DNA from: Tenuibacillus multivorans
GTDB taxonomy: Bacteria > Bacillota > Bacilli > Bacillales > Alkalibacillaceae
NCBI RefSeq assembly: GCF_900103915.1
Contig: NZ_FNIG01000005.1
Span: 1-64,000 of the forward strand
Direction of reading: 5' to 3'
Length of the DNA: 64,000 bases
A model generated the notes under the pieces. It saw only the letters and a program-made list of their open reading frames with translations, was not told the DNA's origin and did not search any database. This document shows positions 42,508-52,263 of this stretch, one piece after another. Each line of letters starts with the position of its first letter. Within the stretch, counting starts at the first letter, position 1. The position numbers were made by a program, and so were the translations under genes.

Positions 42508-44004
42508 TTGCGTAATAAAAAGATTGCTCTTGTTCCAATCGATCAAAGACCCGTCTCATATGATTTGCCACGTGATTTAGCCCGGATCGGCGGCTGGGAT
42601 GTCGTACTCCCGCCTAAGCATCAATTAGGTTTTTTAAAGGAACGGGCAGACATTGATGGGGTATGGTCATGGCTGGAAAACGTAATCGATGACGTTGATG
42701 GTGTGATTGTATCGATGGATATGCTTCTTTACGGGGGATTGGTTCCGTCACGCATCAACCAAGAAGATTTATCCGTCATACTTGATCGTTTAGAACGACT
42801 CAAATTAATTAAAAAAACGAATCCATCGTTACCCGTTATGGCTATGAGCTCAACGATGAGAATTTCGAATAATAATATCAATGAAGAAGAAAAAGTGTAT
42901 TGGAAGGACTACGGGGTTAAAATCTATCAATATTCATATTATGCTCACCGGTATGAGATTCATCAAGAATTAGAAGATCAAAAAAAGATGAAGCGATTAG
43001 AAGTGGAGATTCCAGAGGTCATTCTTCAAGATTATCTATCAACGCGAGAGAAGCATTTTAAAGTCAATCAAAAGTTAATCGAGTATGTCGAAAGCAAATG
43101 GCTTAATTTTTTAGTATTTCCTCAAGACGATACAAGCGAATATGGGCTTAATATCAAAGAGCAAGAAATCTTACATCAAACCATCTACCAAAAGAAATTA
43201 TTCCAAAACATATTAATCTATCCTGGAGCGGATGAGGTCGCGAGCACGTTAGTGACAAGGTTAATCTATCAATCAGTGAACCAGAGCCCTCCTACATTCT
43301 ATCCGATTTATAGTGGTGAAAGTGGTTCGTTTTTGAACGCGATGTATGAAGATCGGCCGATACGCGAGTCCGTTAAGGGACAAGTTTACGCAATTGGAAG
43401 CCACATCGTAGACAGTGTTCAAGATGCTGATATCGTATTAGGTGTGAATGTGCCTGGCAAAAAGCAGGGTGATTTAGCTTTAGGTCATTATTTGAATCAA
43501 GTGGATACAAATGACCGCAATATTGGAGAGTGGACGAAGCGATTAAGTTATTATTTCCGTAAAGGAAAAGCTGTGGCTGTTGCGGATCTCGCTTATGCGA
43601 ATGGTGCTGATGAAACCATGGTTAAACATCTTTTTAGTGAATGGCATTTAACGGATCTCATCGGTTTTGCGGGTTGGAACACGGCTGGAAACACAATGGG
43701 AACCGTTGTATCACAGGCAGCCTTATACGTCTTAGCCGAACGAATAGGGTTAAAAATAACAGAAGAAAAGGACTACTTATTACGTATTCGCTATTTAGAT
43801 GATTATTTATATCAAGCTAAAATTAGGGCATTAGTTAGAAAACAAATTGATGAACGGGCCACTGATGAGCAAAAGCTTGAGATGATCAATCGTTACTTCA
43901 TGAAGTATATTAAAAACGACCCGATGATGGATCCTTATCGAATTAAAGAACTTTACTTGCCGTGGAGCCGATTGTTTGAGATAGGAATACAGATTGAAAA
44001 ATAA
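42508..44004 (+). CDS. DUF4127 family protein
   Basis: About 498 residues from TTG 42508 (AGGTGAAAGG upstream; a GTG at 42499 is in frame). Family signatures: KIALVPIDQRPVSYDLPRDL at the N-terminus, IVSMDMLLYGGLVPSR, and FAGWNTAGNTMGTVVSQAAL. The biochemical function of DUF4127 is unknown; members are frequently found in carbohydrate gene clusters. Here it is coupled to a GHL10-like gene, suggesting a shared step in degrading a sugar derivative. Confidence 0.85.
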   Translation: MRNKKIALVPIDQRPVSYDLPRDLARIGGWDVVLPPKHQLGFLKERADIDGVWSWLENVIDDVDGVIVSMDMLLYGGLVPSRINQEDLSVILDRLERLKLIKKTNPSLPVMAMSSTMRISNNNINEEEKVYWKDYGVKIYQYSYYAHRYEIHQELEDQKKMKRLEVEIPEVILQDYLSTREKHFKVNQKLIEYVESKWLNFLVFPQDDTSEYGLNIKEQEILHQTIYQKKLFQNILIYPGADEVASTLVTRLIYQSVNQSPPTFYPIYSGESGSFLNAMYEDRPIRESVKGQVYAIGSHIVDSVQDADIVLGVNVPGKKQGDLALGHYLNQVDTNDRNIGEWTKRLSYYFRKGKAVAVADLAYANGADETMVKHLFSEWHLTDLIGFAGWNTAGNTMGTVVSQAALYVLAERIGLKITEEKDYLLRIRYLDDYLYQAKIRALVRKQIDERATDEQKLEMINRYFMKYIKNDPMMDPYRIKELYLPWSRLFEIGIQIEK

Positions 44005-44043
44005 ATATGCATTGGGCATATGTGTTTAAATTTGCTAAAGATA

Positions 44044-44125
44044 TTGACAAACATTTCCGAATATTTTTATAATTATAAATGAAAATGTTCTTCAATTTTT
44101 ATTTCATAAATGAATTTTTATTCCA
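44044..44125 (+). promoter_or_regulatory. Promoter and operator-like segment before the ABC binding protein
   Basis: TTGACA (44044-44049) and TATAAT (44068-44073) are 18 bases apart, a strong housekeeping promoter. It is followed by TGAAAATGTTCTTCAATTTT and an ATTTTTATT direct repeat. The whole segment from about 44010 resembles 53786-53900. Confidence 0.7.
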
Positions 44126-44154
44126 AATTAATTATCCATGGAGGTGGATTGTAG

Positions 44155-45486
44155 GTGAAGGCTTTAAGGGTCAGATGGTTATGTTTGATGATGTTAGCTA
44201 TTGTGGGGTTGTTTTTGGTCGCTTGTTCAGACAGTGAAGGAGGCACAAGTGATGATCCAGAAGAGAACGCAAGTCAAGAAACGGAAGGAGGATCAAGTAG
44301 CGAAAGTGCTTCTGGAGAACTTTCGGGAGAAGTTGAATTTATGACGATATCACTTCTTCCTGCATTTGAGGATTATTTGAACAATTTAAAAGATGAGTTT
44401 GAGAGTATGCACCCAGATGTAACCGTTACCATTAATGATGTGCCTTATGATCAAGTGTCACAAGTCGTTTTGACTCAAGCGTCTAGTGGTAGCTTACCGG
44501 ATGTGATGAATCTAAATACTGAATTCGTAAAGAAAGTTGCTGCTAATGGTGCTTTAGTCAACATGGACGAGGCTGCTGATGATGTTAAGGATGATTTCTT
44601 CGAGGGACTTTGGAAGACAGCTGAGGTAGATGGGAACGTTTATGCTTTACCTTGGTATACAACGACGAGTGGTTTAATTTATAACCCAGATATATTGGCT
44701 GAGGCTGGTTTTGAGGAGCCACCTTCGACATTTGAAGAGGCCTGGGAAATGTCACAAGTCATTTATGAAGAGACAGGGAAGTATGGTCAAGTTGTGGGGC
44801 CAGAAATGCATTTGTTATTCCCGAAAAATGGTATACCCATACTAAATGAAGATGGCACTGAAGCCGCATTTAATACACCTGAAGCGGCTGAGCTCTGGGG
44901 CAATTTGAAGGAATACTACGACGAAGGATTATACAATCTGGATGTGATGTTAAATCAAGTATCTATGGCCGAATTATATGCTCAGGAACAAGTGGCTTGG
45001 TGGTCAACTGGACCGCAACTATATCGTCAGGTCGAAGATTTATCGCCAGAGGTATATGAAAAATCTTTAGGAGCTCCTGCTTTTAATGGTAAGGCAGGGT
45101 TACAGCACGCCAATCCGATGAATATTGCGGTAGCTGCAAACAGTGATGCGAAGGAAGCTGCAATTGAGTTTGCTAAGTTTGTTACGAATGCAGAAAATCA
45201 AGTCGAGTTTTCTAAAGAGGCGTCAGTTCTTCCACCTTTAAAAGAAGCGATTGAAGATCCATTTTTTGAGGAAGGAAAAGATTCTGAAGACGCGACTATA
45301 CGCTCACGCTATTATGCGGCACAGGCTTTAGCTGATGCGGAAAATATGTCTCCTCCAGGGGATGATGTTTTAGAGGTCATCGAACAGGTTCAGCAAGCTT
45401 TCCAACGCGTTATTTTAGAAGATGTTGACCCTGCTGAAGCTTTAGCTGATGCTGAACAACAGGTGAACAATATATTAGCACAATAA
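44155..45486 (+). CDS. ABC transporter sugar-binding lipoprotein
   Basis: 443 residues with a GTG start (GGAGGTGG upstream). Lipoprotein signal with lipobox LVAC, then a low-complexity Ser/Glu/Gly linker (about residues 25-58) and a family 1 extracellular solute-binding fold: VTINDVPYDQVSQVVLTQAS, YALPWYTTTSGLIYNPDILA, and NPMNIAVAANSDAKEAAIEF. It delivers a sugar or oligosaccharide to the permeases encoded 260 bases downstream. An ATPase gene is absent, so a shared MsmX-type ATPase is likely. Confidence 0.9.
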   Translation: MKALRVRWLCLMMLAIVGLFLVACSDSEGGTSDDPEENASQETEGGSSSESASGELSGEVEFMTISLLPAFEDYLNNLKDEFESMHPDVTVTINDVPYDQVSQVVLTQASSGSLPDVMNLNTEFVKKVAANGALVNMDEAADDVKDDFFEGLWKTAEVDGNVYALPWYTTTSGLIYNPDILAEAGFEEPPSTFEEAWEMSQVIYEETGKYGQVVGPEMHLLFPKNGIPILNEDGTEAAFNTPEAAELWGNLKEYYDEGLYNLDVMLNQVSMAELYAQEQVAWWSTGPQLYRQVEDLSPEVYEKSLGAPAFNGKAGLQHANPMNIAVAANSDAKEAAIEFAKFVTNAENQVEFSKEASVLPPLKEAIEDPFFEEGKDSEDATIRSRYYAAQALADAENMSPPGDDVLEVIEQVQQAFQRVILEDVDPAEALADAEQQVNNILAQ

Positions 45487-45497
45487 TTTTATGGGGG

Positions 45498-45724
45498 AGA
45501 TTGAGGCTGGAATAATAGTGTTTTTAAAATGGTTAGTGCAAATAACCCGCTCCTGAAATATACTTCGCTTTCCGCGGGCGGCTGGTGAGCCTCCTCGTGC
45601 TTATGCACTGTGGGGTCTCACCTATGCCTTTCCTCCCGCAGGAGTCTACGTATATTTCCTCCGCTAAATCTTAGTATTATTCGCCTTTAGCGTCGGCAAT
45701 TTAAATTATGTCCCAGCCCAATCT
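45498..45724. repeat. Bacillaceae-type dispersed repeat with terminal inverted repeats
   Basis: 227 bases between the binding-protein and permease genes. The ends are inverted copies: AGATTGAGGCTGGAATAA on the left, and AGATTGGGCTGGGACATAA on the other strand at the right. The core contains CTTTCCGCGGGCGGCTGGTG and TTTCCTCCCGCAGGAGTCTA, which I recognise as the widespread Bacillaceae intergenic repeat. The GC content differs from the surroundings. It encodes no protein; it looks like a miniature element that inserted into the operon and may affect permease expression. Confidence 0.8.
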
Positions 45725-45744
45725 TCAATTAAGGAGGTCATGGA

Positions 45745-46605
45745 ATGTATAAAGCCAGACATGCATGGTTGTTTCTCTCCATTCCCCTGTTATTATTACT
45801 GGTTTTTACATTTTTACCGAGTATCGCAGCTTTGGCATTAAGTTTTACAAATTATAATGTTTTCCAACCCTCTGAAACTGAATTCATAGGTTTTGATCAT
45901 TACATACGAGCCTTTCAGGACCCGGTTTTTAGAGAGACCATTTTAAATACAGTGTATTATTGGTTGTTGGTTACGCCGGCCTTAGTGATCCTTCCGATTT
46001 TCGTTGCTATATTAGTTAACCAAAAGCTACGGGGAATTAAGATCTTTCGGTTAATCTTCTATTTCCCAGTGTTAGTTTCCGTCGTCATTACCGCTATTTT
46101 ATGGCAATGGATGTTTTCGACCGATGGGATGATTAACTATTTTTTAAGTCTGTTTAACATCGATAAAGTCAGATGGTTGACGAATACGAGCACAGCTATG
46201 CCTGCTTTAGCGGTGGTCACCATATGGCAAGGCTTCGGTTATTATATGTTATTTTATTTGGCTGCGCTTCAAGGTGTCCCGCAAGATTTATATGAAGCCT
46301 GTGAGTTAGATGGGGCAAGCTTTTGGCAAAAGCATTTATATGTCACGATCCCGATGATCAAACCGATGATTTTCTTTGTGGCTGTCATTTCAACGATGAG
46401 TGCGTTTAAAGAATTTACACTGATGCTGACGATGACTGATGGAGGACCATTAAATTCGACGACGACAGCTGTATTTTTAGTTTATAAGGAAGCATTCGAA
46501 CGATTAGACATGGGATATGCAAGTGCGATTTCATTTATTTTGTTTATTATCATTTTAGTCATAACCTTGATCAACCAAAGAATGCTTGATCGAACACCTA
46601 ATTAG
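45745..46605 (+). CDS. ABC sugar permease (MalF/UgpA type)
   Basis: 286 residues, six membrane segments: WLFLSIPLLLLLVFTFLPSI first, then the permease loop YEACELDGASFWQKHLYVTI (EAA motif with G), the site contacting the ATPase. AAGGAGGT precedes ATG 45745. It pairs with the next gene. Confidence 0.92.
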   Translation: MYKARHAWLFLSIPLLLLLVFTFLPSIAALALSFTNYNVFQPSETEFIGFDHYIRAFQDPVFRETILNTVYYWLLVTPALVILPIFVAILVNQKLRGIKIFRLIFYFPVLVSVVITAILWQWMFSTDGMINYFLSLFNIDKVRWLTNTSTAMPALAVVTIWQGFGYYMLFYLAALQGVPQDLYEACELDGASFWQKHLYVTIPMIKPMIFFVAVISTMSAFKEFTLMLTMTDGGPLNSTTTAVFLVYKEAFERLDMGYASAISFILFIIILVITLINQRMLDRTPN

Positions 46606-46621
46606 CGAGAGGGGTGAAAGT

Positions 46622-47494
46622 ATGGAGCAAACCCAGGCCGTCACGTTGGAAAAGACAAAGTCGATTAATCTTCGCAAAGTTATGCGACTCGCATTTATGT
46701 ACCTCATGTTATTAATCGTTACGTGTATTACCATTGTCCCTTTTTTATGGACGGTTTCAACATCTTTAAAAGGGGTTAACGAAACGGTTTTTTTGATTCC
46801 ACCTCAATTAATCCCAAACAATTTCACCTTCTCAAATTTTGTTGAGGTATGGCATACATTACCGATTCCGAGGTATTTATTAAACACGGCGATCCTAACT
46901 TTTTTTGGCGTACTTGTGCCATTGATCCTATGCGCCTGTGCTGCCTATCCACTGGCACGGATGAATTTTAAAGGAAAGAATGTCATCTTTGTATTAATCA
47001 TTGCCACGATGATGATTCCTAACGAAGTCACGATGATTCCGGTTTACTTAACCATCAATTTAGTAGGGTTAATGGATAGTTATACGGCTATCATTTTAAT
47101 TGGCGCTGTTCCACCTCTAGGAATTTTCCTTATGAGGCAAGGGTTTTTGGTGATTCCAAAGGAAATAGAGGAATCCGCAATTATTGACGGGGCTAATGTA
47201 TGGCAAATATTTTGGCGGCTTCTTTTTCCGATGGTTAAGCCCATGTTGGGTGTCCTTGCGATTCTCAGTTTTATTGCATCATGGAACAATTTCCTATGGC
47301 CATTACTGATTCTAGATAATCCAAATAAATACCCGATTACATTAGGGCTTTATCAGCTTCAAGGTACTTTTTCTGCGAATACGCGGTTAATAGCGGCTGG
47401 TGCTTTAATTGCTTTAATACCGATTATCATTGTGTTTATCGCTTTCCAACGTTATTTCATTGAAGCTGCTTATAATAGCTCTGTGAAAGGCTGA
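46622..47494 (+). CDS. ABC sugar permease (MalG/UgpE type)
   Basis: 290 residues from ATG 46622 (GAGAGGGG upstream). Six membrane segments, LFLIPPQLIPNNFTFSNF-type loop reading ETVFLIPPQLIPNNFTFSNF, and the EAA motif in EIEESAIIDGANVWQIFWRL. Second permease of the importer, overlapping nothing but only 16 bases after the first permease stop. Confidence 0.92.
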   Translation: MEQTQAVTLEKTKSINLRKVMRLAFMYLMLLIVTCITIVPFLWTVSTSLKGVNETVFLIPPQLIPNNFTFSNFVEVWHTLPIPRYLLNTAILTFFGVLVPLILCACAAYPLARMNFKGKNVIFVLIIATMMIPNEVTMIPVYLTINLVGLMDSYTAIILIGAVPPLGIFLMRQGFLVIPKEIEESAIIDGANVWQIFWRLLFPMVKPMLGVLAILSFIASWNNFLWPLLILDNPNKYPITLGLYQLQGTFSANTRLIAAGALIALIPIIIVFIAFQRYFIEAAYNSSVKG

Positions 47495-47496
47495 TA

Positions 47497-48129
47497 ATGA
47501 TGGATTTAATCATGAGGAAAATGTTAGATGGTTGTGAATGGATCATGAGAATCGTGAAGTTAAACCTGATATGTGTGTTGACTTCGGCGTTAGGCATAGT
47601 TGTCTTTAGCTTCCTTCCTGCTCTCGTCGGTGGCTTATATGTGACGCGAGGGTGGCTAAAGGGGGAGACTGATCTCCCGATATGGAAGCGATTTTGGCAA
47701 GGCTTTAAACAATATTATGGGAAGTCACAACTCTTAGGGTGGATTTTAGCCATAGGTTACCTGATTTTATATGTTGATTATTCCTTTTTTAACCGCCTTC
47801 AGGGAGACGTAATCGGAAGCTTAGGCCTTGGAAGTTTAGTTATTTTATCGGGCATTTGGATGATGCTAACGATTTATATCTTTCCTTTAATGTTGACTAA
47901 AAATTTAAGCATCCTTCGATTATTTAAGGTTTCGTTTTTCTCGATAATGGCCTATATCCATTATTTGTTCATCGCTTTAATAGGGATCTTGGCGATCTTA
48001 TTTATCTCATACCTACTTCCGGGTATGTGGGTGTTTTTAACGATTGGAACGATCTTATTTTGGGTTAATTGTTTTTACCGAATCGTTGAACATAAACTTA
48101 GCCAAAAACACGTTTTAATGAAAATATAA
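47497..48129 (+). CDS. YesL-like (DUF624) membrane protein
   Basis: 210 residues with about five membrane segments. The DUF624 start KLNLICVLTSALGIVVFSFL and the following GGLYVTRGWLKGETDLP and FWQGFKQYYGKSQLLGW are diagnostic. DUF624 genes commonly lie with sugar ABC transporter genes in Bacilli, as here. Function unknown. Starts two bases after the permease stop. Confidence 0.85.
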   Translation: MMDLIMRKMLDGCEWIMRIVKLNLICVLTSALGIVVFSFLPALVGGLYVTRGWLKGETDLPIWKRFWQGFKQYYGKSQLLGWILAIGYLILYVDYSFFNRLQGDVIGSLGLGSLVILSGIWMMLTIYIFPLMLTKNLSILRLFKVSFFSIMAYIHYLFIALIGILAILFISYLLPGMWVFLTIGTILFWVNCFYRIVEHKLSQKHVLMKI

Positions 48130-48149
48130 ACTAGAGAAAAGGACGATGT

Positions 48150-48983
48150 ATGATGAAAACACCAGTAGTTGAAATTATTCACAGTTACTATCCCTCGTTA
48201 ACCAACTCCGAAAAGAAAGTGGCTGAATATGTCATTAACCATTTAGACCACGTGATTTATTTTTCGGTCACCGATTTGGCAGATGAAGTAGGCGTCGGGG
48301 AAACGACCGTCTTAAGGTTCTGTCGAAAAATTGGGTTAAAGGGCTACCAGGAGTTTAAGCTAACGATTGCTCAAAATATATCCGAGTCACCGAAGCATGA
48401 AAATGTTCTATCAAATTCTAATTTAGTTCAACAAATAGCAAGTAATACGATTGAATCGGTGACAAATCTTGCTTCCATCATCAATGAGGAGGACTTAAAC
48501 CGTACCATTGAATTGATTCATGAAGCTCGGTCGATGCACTTTTTTGGTGTGGGGAGTTCAGGTATTACCGCATTAGATGCCAAAAGCCGTCTTTTAAGAA
48601 TCGGCAAGCACGCTGATGCGATTACGGATTCCCATTTACAGGCCATGTCAGCAGCGACTTTATCAGAAGGTGATGTAGTGGTTGGTTTGAGTTTATCTGG
48701 AAGTACGCGGGATACGTTAGAGTCTTTGAAAATCGCTAAAGAAAACGGCGCCACAATTATAGCGATTACGTATTACTCACGTTCGCCGATTACACAGTTT
48801 GCTGACATTGTCTTATTAGGTGGCGCTAAGGAATCACCTCTGGAAGGGGGGTCGTTAACGGCAAAAATCTCACAATTATTTGTTGTTGATTTGATTTGTA
48901 CGGGATTGGCATTATTAGAGAAAGAAGCTTCTTTAAGTATGAAAAACAAAACAGCAGAAGCCGTCGTGAATAAAATTTATTAA
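48150..48983 (+). CDS. RpiR/MurR-family transcriptional regulator
   Basis: 277 residues. N-terminal HTH_6 domain (NSEKKVAEYVINHLDHVIYF, LADEVGVGETTVLRFCRKIG) and C-terminal SIS domain (MHFFGVGSSGITALDAKSRL, VVGLSLSGSTRDTLESLKIA) that binds a phosphosugar. It is the probable regulator of the cluster, responding to an amino-sugar phosphate such as ManNAc-6-P or MurNAc-6-P, in agreement with the adjacent NanE gene. An ATG at 48153 is the next in-frame start. Confidence 0.9.
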   Translation: MMKTPVVEIIHSYYPSLTNSEKKVAEYVINHLDHVIYFSVTDLADEVGVGETTVLRFCRKIGLKGYQEFKLTIAQNISESPKHENVLSNSNLVQQIASNTIESVTNLASIINEEDLNRTIELIHEARSMHFFGVGSSGITALDAKSRLLRIGKHADAITDSHLQAMSAATLSEGDVVVGLSLSGSTRDTLESLKIAKENGATIIAITYYSRSPITQFADIVLLGGAKESPLEGGSLTAKISQLFVVDLICTGLALLEKEASLSMKNKTAEAVVNKIY

Positions 48984-49007
48984 ATTTTACCGTTTAGAGG
49001 TGTTTGA

Positions 49008-49691
49008 ATGAATCCTGTTATAGAAAGCTTAAGATCTGGATTAATCGTTTCTTGCCAAGCTATGCCCCATGAGCCGTTACATGGTTCGCATATTATGCAA
49101 CGAATGGCTCTAGCAGCAGAGGAAGGTGGGGCGGTTGGTATACGTGCTAATACACCTGATGATATTCGAGCGATTAAGGATTCCGTATCCCTTCCAATCA
49201 TTGGTTTATATAAAAAAAGATATCCAGAAAGTGACGTTTATATCACCCCGACGATGGCGGAAGTGGAGGCTGTCGTTGAAGCAGGAGCGGATATGGTGGC
49301 CATTGATGCGACGTTAAGAAAAAGACCAGATGACCAATCTTTAAAAGATGTTGTATCGATGATCAAACATCAATATCCCGATCATTTTTTGGTAGCGGAC
49401 GTATCGACATTTGAAGAAGGAAAGTATGTTGATGACTTAAATGTCGATCTCATTTCAACGACTTTATCCGGTTATACCGAGGAGACACGTGACATTGACG
49501 GGTTTAATCATCATCTCTTAAAAAAGCTAACCGAAATTTGCCACAAACCTGTACTGGCTGAAGGACGAATCTACACACCTGAACTTGCTAAGGACTGCAT
49601 AATATATGGGGCTTATGCCGTGGTCGTTGGTTCAGCGATCACGCGTCCACAAGAGATTACCGAGCGATTTGTTGACGAAATGACATTGTAA
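49008..49691 (+). CDS. nanE: N-acetylmannosamine-6-phosphate 2-epimerase
   Basis: 227 residues, normal NanE length. Signatures: LIVSCQAMPHEPLHGSHIMQ, AEEGGAVGIRANTPDDI, LYKKRYPESDVYITPTMAEV, and catalytic Asp/Lys region DMVAIDATLRKRPD. It converts ManNAc-6-P to GlcNAc-6-P. It indicates that the cluster handles a ManNAc-containing or sialic-acid-related compound. NanA, NagA and NagB genes are not in the window. Confidence 0.93.
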   Translation: MNPVIESLRSGLIVSCQAMPHEPLHGSHIMQRMALAAEEGGAVGIRANTPDDIRAIKDSVSLPIIGLYKKRYPESDVYITPTMAEVEAVVEAGADMVAIDATLRKRPDDQSLKDVVSMIKHQYPDHFLVADVSTFEEGKYVDDLNVDLISTTLSGYTEETRDIDGFNHHLLKKLTEICHKPVLAEGRIYTPELAKDCIIYGAYAVVVGSAITRPQEITERFVDEMTL

Positions 49692-49734
49692 TCGAAATCT
49701 AAACTATGAAACATGTAGTCGGGGGTGAACGATT

Positions 49735-51303
49735 TTGCGAGAATATCGAGTCGATTTATTGATTATGGGTGGTGGATTAGGCGGTTGTGCCGCAGCTATG
49801 GCCGCTTGTGAACGAGGCCTTTCCGTATTGATGACTGAAGAGACAGACTGGATTGGCGGACAAGTCACATCACAAGGGGTTCCCCCAGATGAACACCCTT
49901 ATATGGAATCCTTTGGGAGAACGAGAAGGTATCAAGCATATCGTCAAAGGGTGAGGGAGAAGTATTTAGATAAGCTTGATGTTCAACAGATAGATACTCC
50001 CTTTAACCCGGGAAATGGGTTGGTGAGTCATATATGTCATGATCCACGGGTTTCGTTACACGTTTTAAACGATATGTTACTTAAATACACGTTGACGAAT
50101 CAACTCATGATACATACAAATTGTCAATTGCATCGTGCCATCCGGACAGAGAATCGTGTCAAAGAAGCTATTTTTACTGACATGCGAATGAATACATATT
50201 TAAAAGTCGAGGCTCCATTTGTGATGGATGCGACAGAGGAAGGTGAGCTTCTTTCTAAAGCTCAATTGGATTATAGCACAGGAGCCGAATCTAAGCATGA
50301 GACGGGAGAATGTCACGCTTTAGAAAATGCGGATCGTAACAATGTTCAAGCTCTGACATATGTATTAGGAATGGAATATCGAAAAGGGGAACAACATACA
50401 ATCAACAAGCCTGAGATGTATGATTTTTGGAAAGCGTATCGACCCAATTTTTGGCCAGATCAATACTTAAGCTTGAAAGCGCCTAATCCGGTCACTTTAG
50501 AACCGAGGAAGTATACGTTATTTAAGGAAGATGAAGGTTTTCCATTATGGGAATACCGCCGGATTTATAGTCAGTCGTTATATCATACCGTCTATCCGGC
50601 TGGAGATGTGAGCTTGATGAACTGGCCAATGAATGATTATTTTTTAGGGAAGATTTTTGATGTCAGTGATCAGGAACGAGAGAAACATGTTGAGCAGTCG
50701 AAACAGTTGAGTTTATCTTTGCTTTACTGGTTGCAAACAGAAGCTAGACGACCTGATGGAGGGCAAGGATATCCTGGATTAAAATTGCGCCATGACTTAT
50801 TTGATACTCATGATGGGTTGGCGAAGTATCCTTATGTTCGAGAATCACGAAGAATTAAAGCAATGTATACGATCACGGAACAAGATTTATCGCCCGAATC
50901 GCAACCACTAAAATCAGGTGTTAAATACGATGATCGGATAGGAATCGGTTATTACCGCATTGATCTTCACCCGAGTACTGGTGGCAGAAATTATTTGGAC
51001 ATTCCAACTTTACCGTTTCATATTCCTTTGGGTGCGCTTATTCCAAAGGATATGGACAACGTGCTTGCGGGTTGTAAAAACATTGGCACCACCCATATTA
51101 CGAATGGGTGTTACCGACTTCATCCTGTTGAATGGAATGTGGGTGAAGCGGGTGGGGCCATAGTCGCTTTTTGTTTAAATCATCAGGTTAGTCCTAAGGA
51201 GGTTCGTGAGGAAGATTCGTTATTAAAAAGATTTCAGCGAGAGTTGAGAGAAGATGGCTTAGAATTAGAATGGCCAAGAGAATTTTATGAAGAACAGACT
51301 TGA
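49735..51303 (+). CDS. FAD-dependent oxidoreductase (PF12831-like)
   Basis: 522 residues with a TTG start after GGGGGTG. Complete N-terminal FAD-binding motif LLIMGGGLGGCAAAMAACER (GxGxxG), TEETDWIGGQVTSQGVPPDE, the HDPRVSLHVLND region and a C-terminal LIPKDMDNVLAGCKNIGTTH with GCYRLHPVEWNVGEAGGAI. No signal peptide, so it is cytoplasmic, unlike the lipoprotein relative at 33868. Probably oxidises a sugar derivative in this pathway; substrate not known. Confidence 0.85.
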   Translation: MREYRVDLLIMGGGLGGCAAAMAACERGLSVLMTEETDWIGGQVTSQGVPPDEHPYMESFGRTRRYQAYRQRVREKYLDKLDVQQIDTPFNPGNGLVSHICHDPRVSLHVLNDMLLKYTLTNQLMIHTNCQLHRAIRTENRVKEAIFTDMRMNTYLKVEAPFVMDATEEGELLSKAQLDYSTGAESKHETGECHALENADRNNVQALTYVLGMEYRKGEQHTINKPEMYDFWKAYRPNFWPDQYLSLKAPNPVTLEPRKYTLFKEDEGFPLWEYRRIYSQSLYHTVYPAGDVSLMNWPMNDYFLGKIFDVSDQEREKHVEQSKQLSLSLLYWLQTEARRPDGGQGYPGLKLRHDLFDTHDGLAKYPYVRESRRIKAMYTITEQDLSPESQPLKSGVKYDDRIGIGYYRIDLHPSTGGRNYLDIPTLPFHIPLGALIPKDMDNVLAGCKNIGTTHITNGCYRLHPVEWNVGEAGGAIVAFCLNHQVSPKEVREEDSLLKRFQRELREDGLELEWPREFYEEQT

Positions 51304-51346
51304 ATCATAGGGGATGAAAACCTCATTATTTTGAGGAGAGGATGGC

Positions 51347-52249
51347 ATGTACACTATTGGGATCGATATCGGTGGCACAAAAATATTGGGAACCATTATT
51401 AACACTTCGGGCCAGGTAGTTGATGTCGCGGAATCGCTCACCCGCGTGCAGGATGGTAAAGAGGTAGTCATGGGCCGTGTGATTCAATTGATTGATAGAT
51501 TAAGTCAAAACTATGAGATTGCAGCGATTGGTGTTGGCAGTGCAGGGCGGATTAATATGACCAGTGGAGAAGTCTATTATGCGACACCTAATTTACCAGA
51601 TTGGACAGGTGTTAATTTAGTAGAAGAGATAAAAAAGCGATTCCATCTTCCAATTTTTGCAGACAATGATGTTAATACGGCGGCGTATAGTGAATATTGT
51701 TATGGGAATGGCCGACACTTCCCATCGTTTGTTTTTATTAGCTTAGGAACTGGAGTGGCAGCTTCGTTTTGCCAAAATGGTCAGATTCAACGTGGTGCCC
51801 ATTGGAGTGCCGGTGAAGTTGGCCATATGATTTTATTCCCTAATGGTAAACAGTGTAACTGTGGTCAACGCGGTTGCTTTGAACAATACTGTAGTGGAAC
51901 GGCCCTGGTGAGAGCTTATAATGAACGTGTCCATTCGAATCCCATTACAAATGCTCAGGCGTTTTTTGTTTTAGTTAATCAGAATAATACCACTGCCATA
52001 CAGGTACTTGATCAATTCATCGATGACTTGTCCATTGGCTTAATCAATCTATCGCATACCTTTGATCCTCATGCCTATATTTTTGGAGGCGGGTTAATCC
52101 AAACGAAAGATTATTGGTGGGATTCACTCGTCACACGGTTTCAAGAACGCTCAAATGATGCTATTCAACATATAGAACTCATGCCTGCCGCTTTAAACAA
52201 TCGCGCGGGGGCCATTGGTGCGGCTAAATTAGCGATGGATCAATTGTAA
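51347..52249 (+). CDS. ROK-family sugar kinase
   Basis: 300 residues. ATP-binding YTIGIDIGGTKILGTIINTS, the DNDVNTAAYSEY catalytic region, and the ROK zinc motif GHMILFPNGKQCNCGQRGCF with its Cys-x-Cys-x4-Cys pattern. Next to NanE, an N-acetylmannosamine (NanK-type) or glucose kinase role is likely. AGGAGAGG precedes ATG. Confidence 0.9.
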   Translation: MYTIGIDIGGTKILGTIINTSGQVVDVAESLTRVQDGKEVVMGRVIQLIDRLSQNYEIAAIGVGSAGRINMTSGEVYYATPNLPDWTGVNLVEEIKKRFHLPIFADNDVNTAAYSEYCYGNGRHFPSFVFISLGTGVAASFCQNGQIQRGAHWSAGEVGHMILFPNGKQCNCGQRGCFEQYCSGTALVRAYNERVHSNPITNAQAFFVLVNQNNTTAIQVLDQFIDDLSIGLINLSHTFDPHAYIFGGGLIQTKDYWWDSLVTRFQERSNDAIQHIELMPAALNNRAGAIGAAKLAMDQL

Positions 52250-52263
52250 TCTGGAGGATTCGT

